Positions 8,055-16,603 of a stretch of 64,000 nucleotides of DNA are shown one piece after another (the stretch's first letter is position 1; every line of letters begins with the position of its first letter). Origin of the DNA: Bacillota bacterium. GTDB taxonomy: Bacteria > Bacillota > Clostridia > Acetivibrionales > DTU013. The translations under genes and the position numbers were made by a program. The notes below the pieces were generated by a model, which worked only from the letters and a program-made list of their open reading frames with translations, ran no database searches and was not told where the DNA came from. The DNA lies in the NCBI GenBank assembly GCA_023435745.1, contig JAEZMD010000009.1:1-64000 (forward strand), read 5' to 3'.

Positions 8055-8084
8055 AGCCGTACGCCGCCTGGGCGGCGTACGGTT
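8055..8084. repeat. Perfect GC-rich stem-loop between secDF and the next gene
   Basis: The 12-bp arms CCGTACGCCGCC (8057-8068) and GGCGGCGTACGG (8071-8082) leave a 2-nt loop. There is no T tract, so it is not a normal terminator. The flanks AGCCGTACG and CGTACGGTTCT resemble domain V of group II introns, but the two-base bulge and GNRA loop are missing. Confidence 0.6.
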
Positions 8085-8099
8085 CTCGGGGTCGCTTTG

Positions 8100-10319
8100 T
8101 TATTTTGCTGCCGCAAGACGTTTTAGCTTGCGCTTTTCCCACGATGCCCAAAGCGGACCAACAATACACAATGTTGAGTAACATCCACTGAGCGATCCTA
8201 TAGCCATCGGCAAAGCAAAGCTTACGATGGATTCAAGACCGTTGAGTGCGGCAAACACGAATAAGATGGCTATACTCATAAACACGGCAAAATTGGTATT
8301 CAAAGACCGTGTAAAGCTCTGTGAAACGCTCTTGTCCACAATATCCTCAACCGGCATTTTTTTGGCTGCGCGGGAGTTCTCCCTTATACGGTCGTAAATG
8401 ACGATTGTATCGTTAATGGAATAACCTAAGATTGCCAATGCCACTGCGACAAAGGTATCCCCGATCGGAATCCGGAATATGGTAAAGGTAAAGAATGCGA
8501 TTAGAAGGTCATGCAGCAAGGCTACCAATGACATAGCGCCCGCTGACAGTCCATGAATCTTCCGGAAGCTGAACCAGACGTATAATATAATCAGCAAAGC
8601 GGAAAGCGCAATGGCTATAATAGCGTTCTGCAAAAACTTCCTCCCGAAAAACGGAGAGACATTGTTTGTGCTGTCTAATTCAAACTTCTGTTCCGGATAC
8701 CGCTCCTTCAACGTATCGCTTATGAGAGTCAGCTCTTCATTGCTCAAAGCCTCGTCACCTGTCATGCTGATAACCAGACGCTTTTCACCTGATGCAAAAT
8801 CTGTTGTAATCTGGCCTGTTGCGACGCGTCCGTTTAACTTCTCTTCTACCAGGTCAGCAGCGATGTCAGGATCAAAGTCTACTGTTTCAGACATAGCGTA
8901 TTTTAAAATAGCTCCGCCCTTGAACTGAATATCCAGGGTGATTCCGTTAATAATCGTCATTATCAGACCAAAAGCCAGGATACATCCTGAAATGGCATAA
9001 AAAATCTTGCGTTTATTGAAAAACGGGTAGATTTTTACTTCCTTCTTGGCCAAAGCACGCTTGCTCAGGAACAAAGAGGTATTTTTCAACCAGCTGTTTT
9101 GTATAATAGACATGGTCATCAGCTTGGTTGCCGCAACACCGGCCACAAAGTTCATAATAATACCGAACAGCAGCGTGTACGCGAAAGACAAAATAGCGCC
9201 CGAGCCGAAGTACATCATCACAAACGCAACAATCAAAACAGTAATATTTCCGTCGAAAATAGATGAAAACGCCATTTTAAAGCCGGAAGCAACAGATGCC
9301 AGCATAGTTTTGCCGCTCCTGAGCTCCTCGCGTATCCTCTCGGAGACTATAACGTTGGCGTCAACGCCCATGCCGATGGACAGGATTATACCGGCAATAC
9401 CAGGCAGGGTGATGGAAAACTGCGGCCAGGTAAGCAAAATCAGCTGTCCTGTCATCTGAAGAAGCAGAGAAATTGCTGCGATAAGACCGGACAGGCGATA
9501 GTATAGAATCAGTGCTATACAGATAAATATAAATGCCACGATACCTGCCAGCACCATGACCTCCAAAGCGCTGCTGCCAAGCGAAGGGCTGATTGTACTG
9601 TAATTTTCCGTGACCAAAGCAAAGGGTAACGCACCTGAATTTATTTGATTTGCCAGAAGCTTGGCTTCTTCCTGTGTGCCTATCCCGTTGATGTAGCACT
9701 GATCTGAATCAATCTTTGTATTAACAATCGGATCCGAAATCATATTTTTATCCAAATAGATAGTAATCTTTTGACCGACAAGTCTTTCGGTCGCTTCTGC
9801 AAACATTTTGCGGCCTTCCGGCTTCAATGTCAAATTTACAATATACGCATTTGAATTTTCCGGGTCTACTGCCGCCATGGCATTATCAACATATTTACCC
9901 TCCATTACGACTTTACCGTCAGGGTCTTCGAAGGTAAGAAGCGCCATACTGCCCAATTCGGAAATAGCTTTTTCCGGATCAAAATCAGCTTCATCCGATT
10001 TCCAGGGAAAGCGCACAAAAATACAACCGTTTTCGTTGTCTATGGTTACGTCACGATCCAGAATATTTCTTTGGTCCAGACGTGTTTCAATAATAGCCCG
10101 GGCTGCTTCCAACTCTGATTCGGTTGGACTGCGATCTAAATCCTTGGGGACAAAAGCAGCGTCAATGCCGCCTTTAATATCAATTCCAAAACGCATCTCT
10201 GACGCGCTCATCAAATGTAACGAGCCTATATCCAGGCCAAAAAACGCTACATATGATACAAGAAGTATAATTAATAGAACAGCAACAAAAGTTCCCTTTT
10301 TACTTGCTAAATTATTCAT
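8100..10319 (-). CDS. secDF: Fused protein translocase subunit SecDF
   Basis: 739 residues, SecD (about 1-425) fused to SecF (about 430-739), as in many Firmicutes. It uses the proton gradient to help SecYEG move proteins across the membrane. Visible parts: a first transmembrane helix, the SecD signature FGIDIKGGIDA, the extracytoplasmic P1 region, a six-helix block with GIVAFIFICIALI, then the SecF signature DIQFKGGAILKY, a second large loop and the closing block with GYSINDTIVIYDRIREN. ATG 10319 follows AAAGGAG. YajC, its usual partner, is encoded about 3.6 kb upstream on the same strand, with the SCIFF genes between. Confidence 0.97.
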   Translation of the reverse strand: MNNLASKKGTFVAVLLIILLVSYVAFFGLDIGSLHLMSASEMRFGIDIKGGIDAAFVPKDLDRSPTESELEAARAIIETRLDQRNILDRDVTIDNENGCIFVRFPWKSDEADFDPEKAISELGSMALLTFEDPDGKVVMEGKYVDNAMAAVDPENSNAYIVNLTLKPEGRKMFAEATERLVGQKITIYLDKNMISDPIVNTKIDSDQCYINGIGTQEEAKLLANQINSGALPFALVTENYSTISPSLGSSALEVMVLAGIVAFIFICIALILYYRLSGLIAAISLLLQMTGQLILLTWPQFSITLPGIAGIILSIGMGVDANVIVSERIREELRSGKTMLASVASGFKMAFSSIFDGNITVLIVAFVMMYFGSGAILSFAYTLLFGIIMNFVAGVAATKLMTMSIIQNSWLKNTSLFLSKRALAKKEVKIYPFFNKRKIFYAISGCILAFGLIMTIINGITLDIQFKGGAILKYAMSETVDFDPDIAADLVEEKLNGRVATGQITTDFASGEKRLVISMTGDEALSNEELTLISDTLKERYPEQKFELDSTNNVSPFFGRKFLQNAIIAIALSALLIILYVWFSFRKIHGLSAGAMSLVALLHDLLIAFFTFTIFRIPIGDTFVAVALAILGYSINDTIVIYDRIRENSRAAKKMPVEDIVDKSVSQSFTRSLNTNFAVFMSIAILFVFAALNGLESIVSFALPMAIGSLSGCYSTLCIVGPLWASWEKRKLKRLAAAK

Positions 10320-10364
10320 GATGGCAACTACTCCTTTTATTTATAATAAACAGTTTAGACAGCT

Positions 10365-10766
10365 TTAGGCAAGTATAGCCGGCGGTGCGTTAGGAGAATT
10401 CGGGGATATTAAATAATAGTTGATTCTAAAGTCGGGGATTTGACCGGATAGAGATATAAACCTTGCGTCCGTCGGATAAAACAGGCCCTCTGACGACCCG
10501 AAAAATGCTTTTATACAGTTGTTATTTTTTAAACGTAATATTTGCTGTGTATCCTGATAAAAAAATGATTGCTGAATACAGATGTCTGCGAGCGGATTTT
10601 GATGTACCTTACCGAAGCTCCCTGAGGAAAAAGAATCCTGGCTTATGCTTGCTGTCTGAGAATCTTGAATGATTAAGCTATTCCCAATATTAGAGAGTAA
10701 TGAAAGCAAAAGAACGCAAGTAAGGATCAATAATATGGCTCGAACCCTTGATTGAATACCCCGCAC
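10365..10766 (-). CDS. Hypothetical membrane-anchored protein in the SCIFF-SecDF interval
   Basis: 133 residues if the GTG at 10766 is used; GGAGGAG lies 7 bases upstream, while the longer reading to 10979 overlaps the HD gene and has no ribosome site. One transmembrane helix (about 9-28, ILLILTCVLLLSLLSNIG) follows a basic N-terminus, then about 100 polar residues outside the cell. No family is recognised. It lies between the HD protein gene and secDF with about 45 and 95 bp of spacing. Confidence 0.55.
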   Translation of the reverse strand: MRGIQSRVRAILLILTCVLLLSLLSNIGNSLIIQDSQTASISQDSFSSGSFGKVHQNPLADICIQQSFFYQDTQQILRLKNNNCIKAFFGSSEGLFYPTDARFISLSGQIPDFRINYYLISPNSPNAPPAILA

Positions 10767-10861
10767 GCTTCCACTCCTCCCCACAATGTTAATAATAGAA
10801 AACACGTATTTATACAATATACCACTCTTCAAAATAAAAAACAATTTATAAAAATAAGCAA

Positions 10862-11521
10862 TCAGATCAATTTTGATTCGTTCACGAACAATTGAAACTG
10901 AAGCCCTAAAAACGCAGCTGCTCGCCGGTTCATTGTCATTCGGGTCAGGAATATTTCGAAATAATCCATTACCGGACATATTTCCGTATTGATTTTTAAG
11001 ACCAGGTCCGCTGTTTTCTCTTCTTTATTCACCGAAATAACTGATCTCTCAACCGCATAATTCACCCTGTCATGAATATCAAAGGTCGCAATATCGTTAT
11101 TTCTGACCCTGCTTCTGTGGACGTCGGACTTATCTGCAAGGATCAACGCAGCTGAAATATTGCTGACCGCTGTCCCCGTCCGCTCATCATGATTACCAAT
11201 GGCCATCATGACCTGTGCCGCTTCCTCGCAGGACATGCCCATTTTCGTCAATATCTGATAGGCCAAGATCGCGCCGGTGTGGGCGTGATCGGTTCTGTTC
11301 ACCGCATTTCCGATGTCATGGAGGTACCCTGCAATCCTTGCCAGCTCTACTTCACGGTCCGAATAACCCAAACGCTCCATAATATTTCCCGCTGTCCCCG
11401 AAACAATCCCGACATGCCTGAAGGAATGCTCCGTATACCCAAGCACTCTCATCTGCGTCTCTGCAATTGTCAGAAACGTCTTAACCTCTTCACTTTTTTT
11501 CAGGTCATGAACTGTAATAAT
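10862..11521 (-). CDS. HD domain phosphohydrolase, SCIFF neighbour
   Basis: About 219 residues. The HD motif is intact (RHVGIVSGTAG, then GYLHDIGNAVNRTDHAHTG, GNHDE and ADKSDVHRSR), matching cytosolic HD phosphohydrolases regularly found beside scfB in Clostridia. No ATG, GTG or TTG lies in a suitable place: AAAGGGGAG is followed after 6 bases by ATT (11521-11519) and then ATT again, and the reading ITVHDLKKSEEVKTFL is where homologues begin. I infer an ATT start; the next in-frame ATG (MRVLGYTEHS) would remove part of the fold's first helix. It starts about 20 bp after scfB, so one operon. Substrate unknown. Confidence 0.85.
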   Translation of the reverse strand: MITVHDLKKSEEVKTFLTIAETQMRVLGYTEHSFRHVGIVSGTAGNIMERLGYSDREVELARIAGYLHDIGNAVNRTDHAHTGAILAYQILTKMGMSCEEAAQVMMAIGNHDERTGTAVSNISAALILADKSDVHRSRVRNNDIATFDIHDRVNYAVERSVISVNKEEKTADLVLKINTEICPVMDYFEIFLTRMTMNRRAAAFLGLQFQLFVNESKLI

Positions 11522-11540
11522 AGTAATCTCCCCTTTACTT

Positions 11541-12920
11541 CTATTCCTCCGATTCAACAGCCTTGGCCCACAGCGCGCACTCAAGCCTCTTTCTCTCAAG
11601 CTCGCAGCCAATGTCATAAGGCATGTCCAGGCGATTGTTGAACTGCCATGCATTTGCGGCACATCCTCCGCTGCAGAAAAACTTTGCCCAGCATTTTTTA
11701 CATTCCTGCTTTGTGTAAATGTTCTGACCGATGAACATATCACGAATCGTCATGTTAAGATTGGAGCCATCATTAACATTTCCCATTTTGAACTCTTCCA
11801 TTCCGACAAATTGATGGCATGGATACAGGTCGCCTTCCGGCGTTACAGCCAGATACTCGTGCCCGGAGCCGCAGCCCTTCATTCTCTTGATCACACATGG
11901 TCCTTCATCAAGATCCATCATGAAATGAAAGAAGTTGAATCCTTCTTTCTCTTTATATCGGTTCACATATTCCAGCACAAGCGCTTCATATTCCCTGTAT
12001 AAAACCGGAAGGTCTTCCCTTCGGATGTCGAGGCCGGTATCCTTTGCTGCCACAACAGGCTCCACCGAGATCTGTTTAAAGCCAAGATCCGCCAAATGCA
12101 TGACATCCTTTGAAAAATCCAGGTTTTCACGTGTGAATGTCCCTCTGACATAGTAATTGTTCTGATCTCTTGAATCTGCCATCTCTTTGATTTTTGGCAA
12201 TATGTCATTATAAGTGCCCCGTCCGTCCGCCCGCAAGCGCATACGGTCGTTGACCTCGGGCCTTCCGTCTATACTGAGCACCACGTTTCCCATATATTCA
12301 TTGATAAATTTCCTGTGCTCCTCTTTTAGAAGTACTGCGTTGGTTGTGATCGTAAACCTGAAATTCTTACCTGTCTCCTTCTGTCGTTCCAGCGCGTATA
12401 GCACAATTTCCTTCACTGCGTCAAAGTTGAGGAGCGGCTCTCCCCCAAAGAAATCCACCTCAAGATTACGCCTGCCTGCTGATCTTTCGATTAAAAAATC
12501 AATAGCCTTTTTCCCGGTCTCTGCGGACATCAGCATTCTTTTTGTTCCGAAATCACCCGTCGATGCAAAACAATATTTGCATCTGAGGTTACAATCATGT
12601 GCAATATGCAGGCACAGCGCCTTCACCACCGGCTGCTCATTATGGCTGCTCATATGCTCGGAAAAATATTCCTCGTACAGGTCCTCCGAAAAAAGCAAAC
12701 CATTGCTTTGCAATTCCTTTAACTCATTAAAGGCTTCCTGCATCTCATTCCGGCTATATTCGCCTGTCAGCCTCTCATTATCATTAACATCCAATGAATC
12801 TGGCAGACCGTCCGGAAAGCCTTCCAGAAGATCGTAAGACAGATCGTCCAGAACATGTAATGTCCCGCTGTTCACATCCAGTACAATATTTTTACCGTGC
12901 ATTTTGAATTGATGAATCAT
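11541..12920 (-). CDS. scfB: Radical SAM SCIFF peptide maturase
   Basis: 459 residues. It installs thioether cross-links in the six-cysteine SCIFF precursor (ranthipeptide class). The N-terminal ~95 residues form the peptide-binding RRE-like part. The radical SAM cluster is C110-C114-C117 in HDCNLRCKYCF, followed by the GGEP motif (FFGGEPLLNF). The C-terminal SPASM domain carries the auxiliary iron-sulfur cysteines (CGSGHEY, PCHQF, CKKCWAKFFCSGGC). Its substrate gene lies 114 bp upstream. ATG 12920. The HD protein gene follows within 20 bp. Confidence 0.96.
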   Translation of the reverse strand: MIHQFKMHGKNIVLDVNSGTLHVLDDLSYDLLEGFPDGLPDSLDVNDNERLTGEYSRNEMQEAFNELKELQSNGLLFSEDLYEEYFSEHMSSHNEQPVVKALCLHIAHDCNLRCKYCFASTGDFGTKRMLMSAETGKKAIDFLIERSAGRRNLEVDFFGGEPLLNFDAVKEIVLYALERQKETGKNFRFTITTNAVLLKEEHRKFINEYMGNVVLSIDGRPEVNDRMRLRADGRGTYNDILPKIKEMADSRDQNNYYVRGTFTRENLDFSKDVMHLADLGFKQISVEPVVAAKDTGLDIRREDLPVLYREYEALVLEYVNRYKEKEGFNFFHFMMDLDEGPCVIKRMKGCGSGHEYLAVTPEGDLYPCHQFVGMEEFKMGNVNDGSNLNMTIRDMFIGQNIYTKQECKKCWAKFFCSGGCAANAWQFNNRLDMPYDIGCELERKRLECALWAKAVESEE

Positions 12921-12981
12921 CCTGTGTACTCCTCGCTCCCCTACTGCGCGCTGTGCTTCTTACCAGAGCGCCCACACATAA

Positions 12982-13010
12982 ACAGCGAGGGGTATAGCAC
13001 CCCCCGCTGT
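12982..13010 (-). promoter_or_regulatory. Stem-loop between scfA and scfB
   Basis: The arms ACAGCGGGGGG and CCCCTCGCTGT (one mismatch) enclose a short loop. There is only a weak T run (TTTATG), so partial termination or RNA stabilisation would allow more peptide than maturase to be made. That role is inferred. Confidence 0.55.
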
Positions 13011-13034
13011 CATGGTTTCTGCTATGTAATCGGT

Positions 13035-13175
13035 TTATCTTTTTTCACATTTCTGATTTGCCACCGTGCAGCTTGTTTTACATGCAGACTGGCATGAAGT
13101 CTGGCATTCGCCGCAGCCTGAATTTTTGATATCGTTTTTCAGCGATGGTTTATTGATTGTCTTTATATGCTTCAA
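13035..13175 (-). CDS. scfA: SCIFF ranthipeptide precursor
   Basis: 46 residues, exactly the size expected for 'six cysteines in forty-five'. Start is TTG 13175, 4 bases after AGGAGGGAT; no ATG fits. The leader KHIKTINKPSLKNDIKNSG is followed by the core with cysteines at 21, 24, 28, 32, 36 and 43. This peptide is nearly universal in Clostridia and is the substrate of the adjacent radical SAM enzyme. Its biological role is debated; quorum-sensing and redox roles have been proposed in some species. Confidence 0.96.
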   Translation of the reverse strand: MKHIKTINKPSLKNDIKNSGCGECQTSCQSACKTSCTVANQKCEKR

Positions 13176-13292
13176 TCGTATCCCTCCTAAAAGCTTCTTT
13201 TTAATAGAAATTTCTGTACTGCGTTTCATATTATAGCATAACAAAACCATGATGAAAAGGCTAAGTTTTGCCTAAAGTTGTGCCCTATAGTT

Positions 13293-13739
13293 TTACCCGC
13301 CGGTATGCTTATACTTCGAAGACTTCGTCTTATTACCGGTATTAATTCCCACTATGCCTCCGATAGCGCCCGCCAGTATGCCTATTGCTGTCATGGTAAT
13401 TACATATTTGTCGATGGTGAAGTCATTATAAACAAGACTGCTGACCAGATACAGTATGATCATGTAAATCAGCCCAACAACACTTCCATTGAGCCAGCCC
13501 TTATTATGTATGCCTCTGGTTGAAACCGAGCCTGCTGTCAGAACACTGACAATGGTGGTTAAGATAACAGCAGGAGTAATAAGCCTTTGCGGGAAATCCG
13601 TATTTGCCATAATCAGCGCAAGCAAAATGAACGCAAGCGCTGTAACAATAACGGAAGCTAAAAGCCCTTTTAGCAGTGAGCTTATTTTCAGGCTCTCATT
13701 TTCATTCGGATTGACATTGATATTTACAAAACCGGGCAT
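13293..13739 (-). CDS. TIGR04086 family membrane protein
   Basis: 148 residues from ATG 13739 (MPGFVNINVNPNENES), with CAGGAG 9 bases upstream. Four hydrophobic helices (about 24-47, 54-76, 89-110, 118-139) and a basic C-terminal tail. The size, topology and position just upstream of scfA, downstream of yajC, match the TIGR04086 family of Clostridia. Function unknown; the neighbourhood suggests a link to export or handling of the SCIFF peptide, which is only guilt by association. Confidence 0.8.
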   Translation of the reverse strand: MPGFVNINVNPNENESLKISSLLKGLLASVIVTALAFILLALIMANTDFPQRLITPAVILTTIVSVLTAGSVSTRGIHNKGWLNGSVVGLIYMIILYLVSSLVYNDFTIDKYVITMTAIGILAGAIGGIVGINTGNKTKSSKYKHTGG

Positions 13740-13796
13740 AAAATTCACTCCTGTACGTTTCCTAACGATCATACAATATAAATATTACGGTACAGG

Positions 13797-13875
13797 CTGG
13801 AATAGAACAAAATGCTTCGCATTTTATTCCTCGCTATGGAACCCTATGGTTCCCTTCGACGGAGCTACGCTCCTG
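13797..13875. repeat. Array of three short hairpins
   Basis: Three adjacent perfect palindromes with 3-4-base loops: AAAATGC/GCATTTT (13810-13826), GGAACC/GGTTCC (13838-13853) and GGAGC/GCTCC (13860-13872). They fill the 229-bp gap between yajC and the TIGR04086 gene. No T tract, so probably an intergenic repeat rather than a terminator. Confidence 0.5.
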
Positions 13876-13968
13876 AGCACCCTCCTTAAACTTACATACC
13901 CTAATTTTCTATACACGAACAAAAACTCACGGAGTGTTCTCCATGAGTCTTCGCCTTTATCGCATTTA

Positions 13969-14247
13969 TTATCCTTCAACCGGTTTAATGACTTCCTTGA
14001 TAGCCCACTTTTTGAAGTTGACCTTTGCTCTTTCAACGCCGGTTTCAACTGTAATTTCGTCGTCCTTGATATTAACTACCTTTCCGGTCAGGCCGCCGAT
14101 TGTGATGACGGTATTGCCCACCTGGAGAGCGTCAAGCATGGCTTTCGCTTTCTTGTCCCTCTTTTTCTGCGGCAGGAATATCATTAGATACATTATCAAG
14201 ATAAAAAACGCCAGGTATCCCAATGTCATTAAAATATTCGGATCCAT
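13969..14247 (-). CDS. yajC: Preprotein translocase subunit YajC
   Basis: 92 residues from ATG 14247, with TTGGAGGAA just upstream; the in-frame ATG at 14262 is upstream of that ribosome site. One N-terminal transmembrane helix (about 7-26, LGYLAFFILIMYLMIFLPQ) with the conserved PQKKRDK after it, then a cytosolic domain with GNTVITIGGLTGKV. It is an accessory subunit of the SecDF complex. It follows tgt in the usual tgt-yajC order. Confidence 0.96.
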   Translation of the reverse strand: MDPNILMTLGYLAFFILIMYLMIFLPQKKRDKKAKAMLDALQVGNTVITIGGLTGKVVNIKDDEITVETGVERAKVNFKKWAIKEVIKPVEG

Positions 14248-14314
14248 ATTTTCCTCCAACAATTTTATTTTATTATAGGTCTTTTATAACCTTAATAATT
14301 GTATTAACCTTGCC

Positions 14315-15436
14315 TTATGCCTTGTAGCCGTACTGGCCAAAAAACTCGTTCCTGAAATCTCCAAGCCTATCTTCCATTATAGCTTGCCTTATCTTTTTCA
14401 TCAAGTCCAAAAGAAATTTTATATTGTGCCAGGTAGTCAACCTTATTCCAAGGACTTCCTGCGCTTTCAACAGGTGTCTGATATACGCCCGCGAGTAATT
14501 TCTGCATGCATAACAATCGCAATCGGGATCCATCGGAGAAAAATCTCGTGCATACTTTGCATCTCTGACAATAATCTTTCCGCGGCTTGTCATGATAGTT
14601 CCATTCCGTCCGATTCTAGTAGGCAGGACACAATCAAACATGTCGATACTGCGGAGGGCTCCTTCAATAAGATAATCAGGACTTCCGACGCCCATCAGAT
14701 ATCTGGGCTTGTTTTCAGGCAGCAAGGGAACTGTGCATTCCAGCATTTTATACATATCCTGTGCAGGCTCGCCTACACTGAGCCCGCCGATCGAATAACC
14801 CGGAAAGTCTAGTGCAGTAAGCTCCTTCGCACTCTGCTCCCGCAGATCCGGATAGACCCCTCCCTGTACAATCCCGAAAAGCGCCTGCTTTTCAGTATTA
14901 AGGTGGGCTTTCTTACATCTTTCCGCCCATCTGGTGGTTCTTTCCAGTGATTTTTTTGCATACGCATACTCCGCGGGATATGGGATACATTCATCAAAGG
15001 ACATGATGATATCCGCGCCAAGGTCATTTTGTATTTTTATTGCCAATTCCGGTGTAAACAGGTGTCTGGAACCATCGATATGGGATTTAAAGGTGACTCC
15101 CTCTTCTTTAATGTTCCTCAGATCGCTGAGGCTGAACACCTGAAATCCACCGCTGTCGGTCAGTATAGGCCTATCCCAGTTCATAAACTTATGCAACCCG
15201 CCTGCATCTCGGACAAGCTCATTTCCGGGTCTCATATAAAGATGGTAGGTATTGCTGAGAACTATTTTGGCTTCTATCCCCTTCAGCTCATCAGGCGTCA
15301 TTCCCTTAACTGTGCCCTGGGTGCCAACAGGCATGAATACCGGCGTCTCAAAAGAGCCATGGGGTGTATGCACTACACCAAGTCTTGCACCTGTTTGTTT
15401 GCATTTTTTAATCAGTTCGTACCTTATAGCTGCCAT
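14315..15436 (-). CDS. tgt: Queuine tRNA-ribosyltransferase
   Basis: 373 residues. It exchanges guanine 34 in the GUN anticodons of Asp, Asn, His and Tyr tRNAs for preQ1. Signature stretches: DSGGFQVFSL with the first active-site aspartate, GIVQGG, GGLSVGEP, the catalytic DCVLPTRIGRNGT, and the zinc site CDCYACRNYSRAYIRH. ATG 15436 with GGGGAA upstream; it starts 9 bp after queA ends, so the two queuosine genes are cotranscribed. Confidence 0.98.
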   Translation of the reverse strand: MAAIRYELIKKCKQTGARLGVVHTPHGSFETPVFMPVGTQGTVKGMTPDELKGIEAKIVLSNTYHLYMRPGNELVRDAGGLHKFMNWDRPILTDSGGFQVFSLSDLRNIKEEGVTFKSHIDGSRHLFTPELAIKIQNDLGADIIMSFDECIPYPAEYAYAKKSLERTTRWAERCKKAHLNTEKQALFGIVQGGVYPDLREQSAKELTALDFPGYSIGGLSVGEPAQDMYKMLECTVPLLPENKPRYLMGVGSPDYLIEGALRSIDMFDCVLPTRIGRNGTIMTSRGKIIVRDAKYARDFSPMDPDCDCYACRNYSRAYIRHLLKAQEVLGIRLTTWHNIKFLLDLMKKIRQAIMEDRLGDFRNEFFGQYGYKA

Positions 15437-15445
15437 GTTTTCCCC

Positions 15446-16471
15446 TTATCTAATCAGCATAGCATCACCAAAGCTGAAAAACCTGTACTTTTGCTCTACA
15501 GCTGTGTGATACGCCCTCATGATATTTTCTTTTCCTGCAAATGCGCTGACCAGCATAATCAGTGTAGATTCCGGAAGATGGAAATTAGTAATCAGTGCAT
15601 CGACGATTTTAAAGCGGTATCCGGGATAAATAAAAATATCTGTCCATCCCTGCGACGGCTTGGTTTCACCATTTCCGTCGCTGACTGTCTCCAGTACCCT
15701 GCAGCTGGTCGTGCCCACTGCAATAATCCTGCCGCCGTCCCTTCTGGCTTTATTTATGGTTTGTGCCGCAGCATCATTCAAAGTATAGTATTCCGAATGC
15801 ATTACATGCTCCTCAACGTTTTCGACCTTGACCGGCCTGAACGTACCGAGGCCAACATTCAGCGTCAGATAAGCAAGTTCTATTTCCTGACGTCTCAGTT
15901 CCTCCAGCATGTCCCTTGTAAAATGCAACCCGGCTGTCGGCGCTGCGGCAGATCCCCTGTATTTTGAATAAACAGTCTGGTATCGTTCGGAATCCTCCAG
16001 CTTCTTTGTAATATAGGGCGGCAGCGGAACAATACCGACCCTATCGAGTACCTCCTGAAAAATTCCGTCATATTCAAAGCGTACAATTCTATTTCCGCCC
16101 TCGATTACCTCAATAACCTGAGCGCGTAGATCTCCGTTGCCAAAGACAAACCGAGATCCGGGCTTAGCCCTCTTTCCGGGCTTTAGCAATACCTCCCACA
16201 AATCTCCTTCAATTTGCTTGAGAAGAACAAATTCAATCTTTCCTCCCGTATCTTCTCTTGCTCCGAGAAGTCTCGCCGGTATAACCCTTGTATCATTTAA
16301 AACAAGACAATCCCCTTTTTTCAGGTACTCCTTCAGATCGGTAAAAATCCTATGCTCAATAGCTCCGTTTTCCCTTTCAAGCACCAGAAGTCTGGAGCTG
16401 CTTCGTTTTTCAAGAGGCTCCTGTGCGATTAGTTCCTGCGGTAATTCATAATAAAAGTCACTGGATTTCAT
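15446..16471 (-). CDS. queA: S-adenosylmethionine:tRNA ribosyltransferase-isomerase
   Basis: 341 residues, normal length. It transfers and rearranges the ribosyl part of AdoMet onto preQ1-modified tRNA, giving epoxyqueuosine. Recognised by the N-terminal YELPQELIAQEPLEKR, the DTRVIPARLLG core, AAPTAGLHFT in the middle and TNFHLPESTLIMLVSA near the end. ATG 16471. First gene of the queA-tgt-yajC operon. Confidence 0.98.
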   Translation of the reverse strand: MKSSDFYYELPQELIAQEPLEKRSSSRLLVLERENGAIEHRIFTDLKEYLKKGDCLVLNDTRVIPARLLGAREDTGGKIEFVLLKQIEGDLWEVLLKPGKRAKPGSRFVFGNGDLRAQVIEVIEGGNRIVRFEYDGIFQEVLDRVGIVPLPPYITKKLEDSERYQTVYSKYRGSAAAPTAGLHFTRDMLEELRRQEIELAYLTLNVGLGTFRPVKVENVEEHVMHSEYYTLNDAAAQTINKARRDGGRIIAVGTTSCRVLETVSDGNGETKPSQGWTDIFIYPGYRFKIVDALITNFHLPESTLIMLVSAFAGKENIMRAYHTAVEQKYRFFSFGDAMLIR

Positions 16472-16603
16472 GGTTCACCCATACTATATCTATTGTTATT
16501 TTCATTTCAGTAATTGCCATCACAAAGGAAATCATACATGAAGGAATATGATTTTACAAGTAACAGTTATAGAAATTTGAACATGGCTAAGTTGAAATAT
16601 GGA

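Noticed and set aside
8055..8084. Functional group II intron
   Set aside because: Only a domain V-like stem without bulge or GNRA loop; no reverse transcriptase and the flanking genes are intact.
10767..10979. N-terminal extension of the hypothetical protein at 10365-10766
   Set aside because: It overlaps the end of the HD gene and lacks a ribosome site, while GTG 10766 has GGAGGAG at good spacing.
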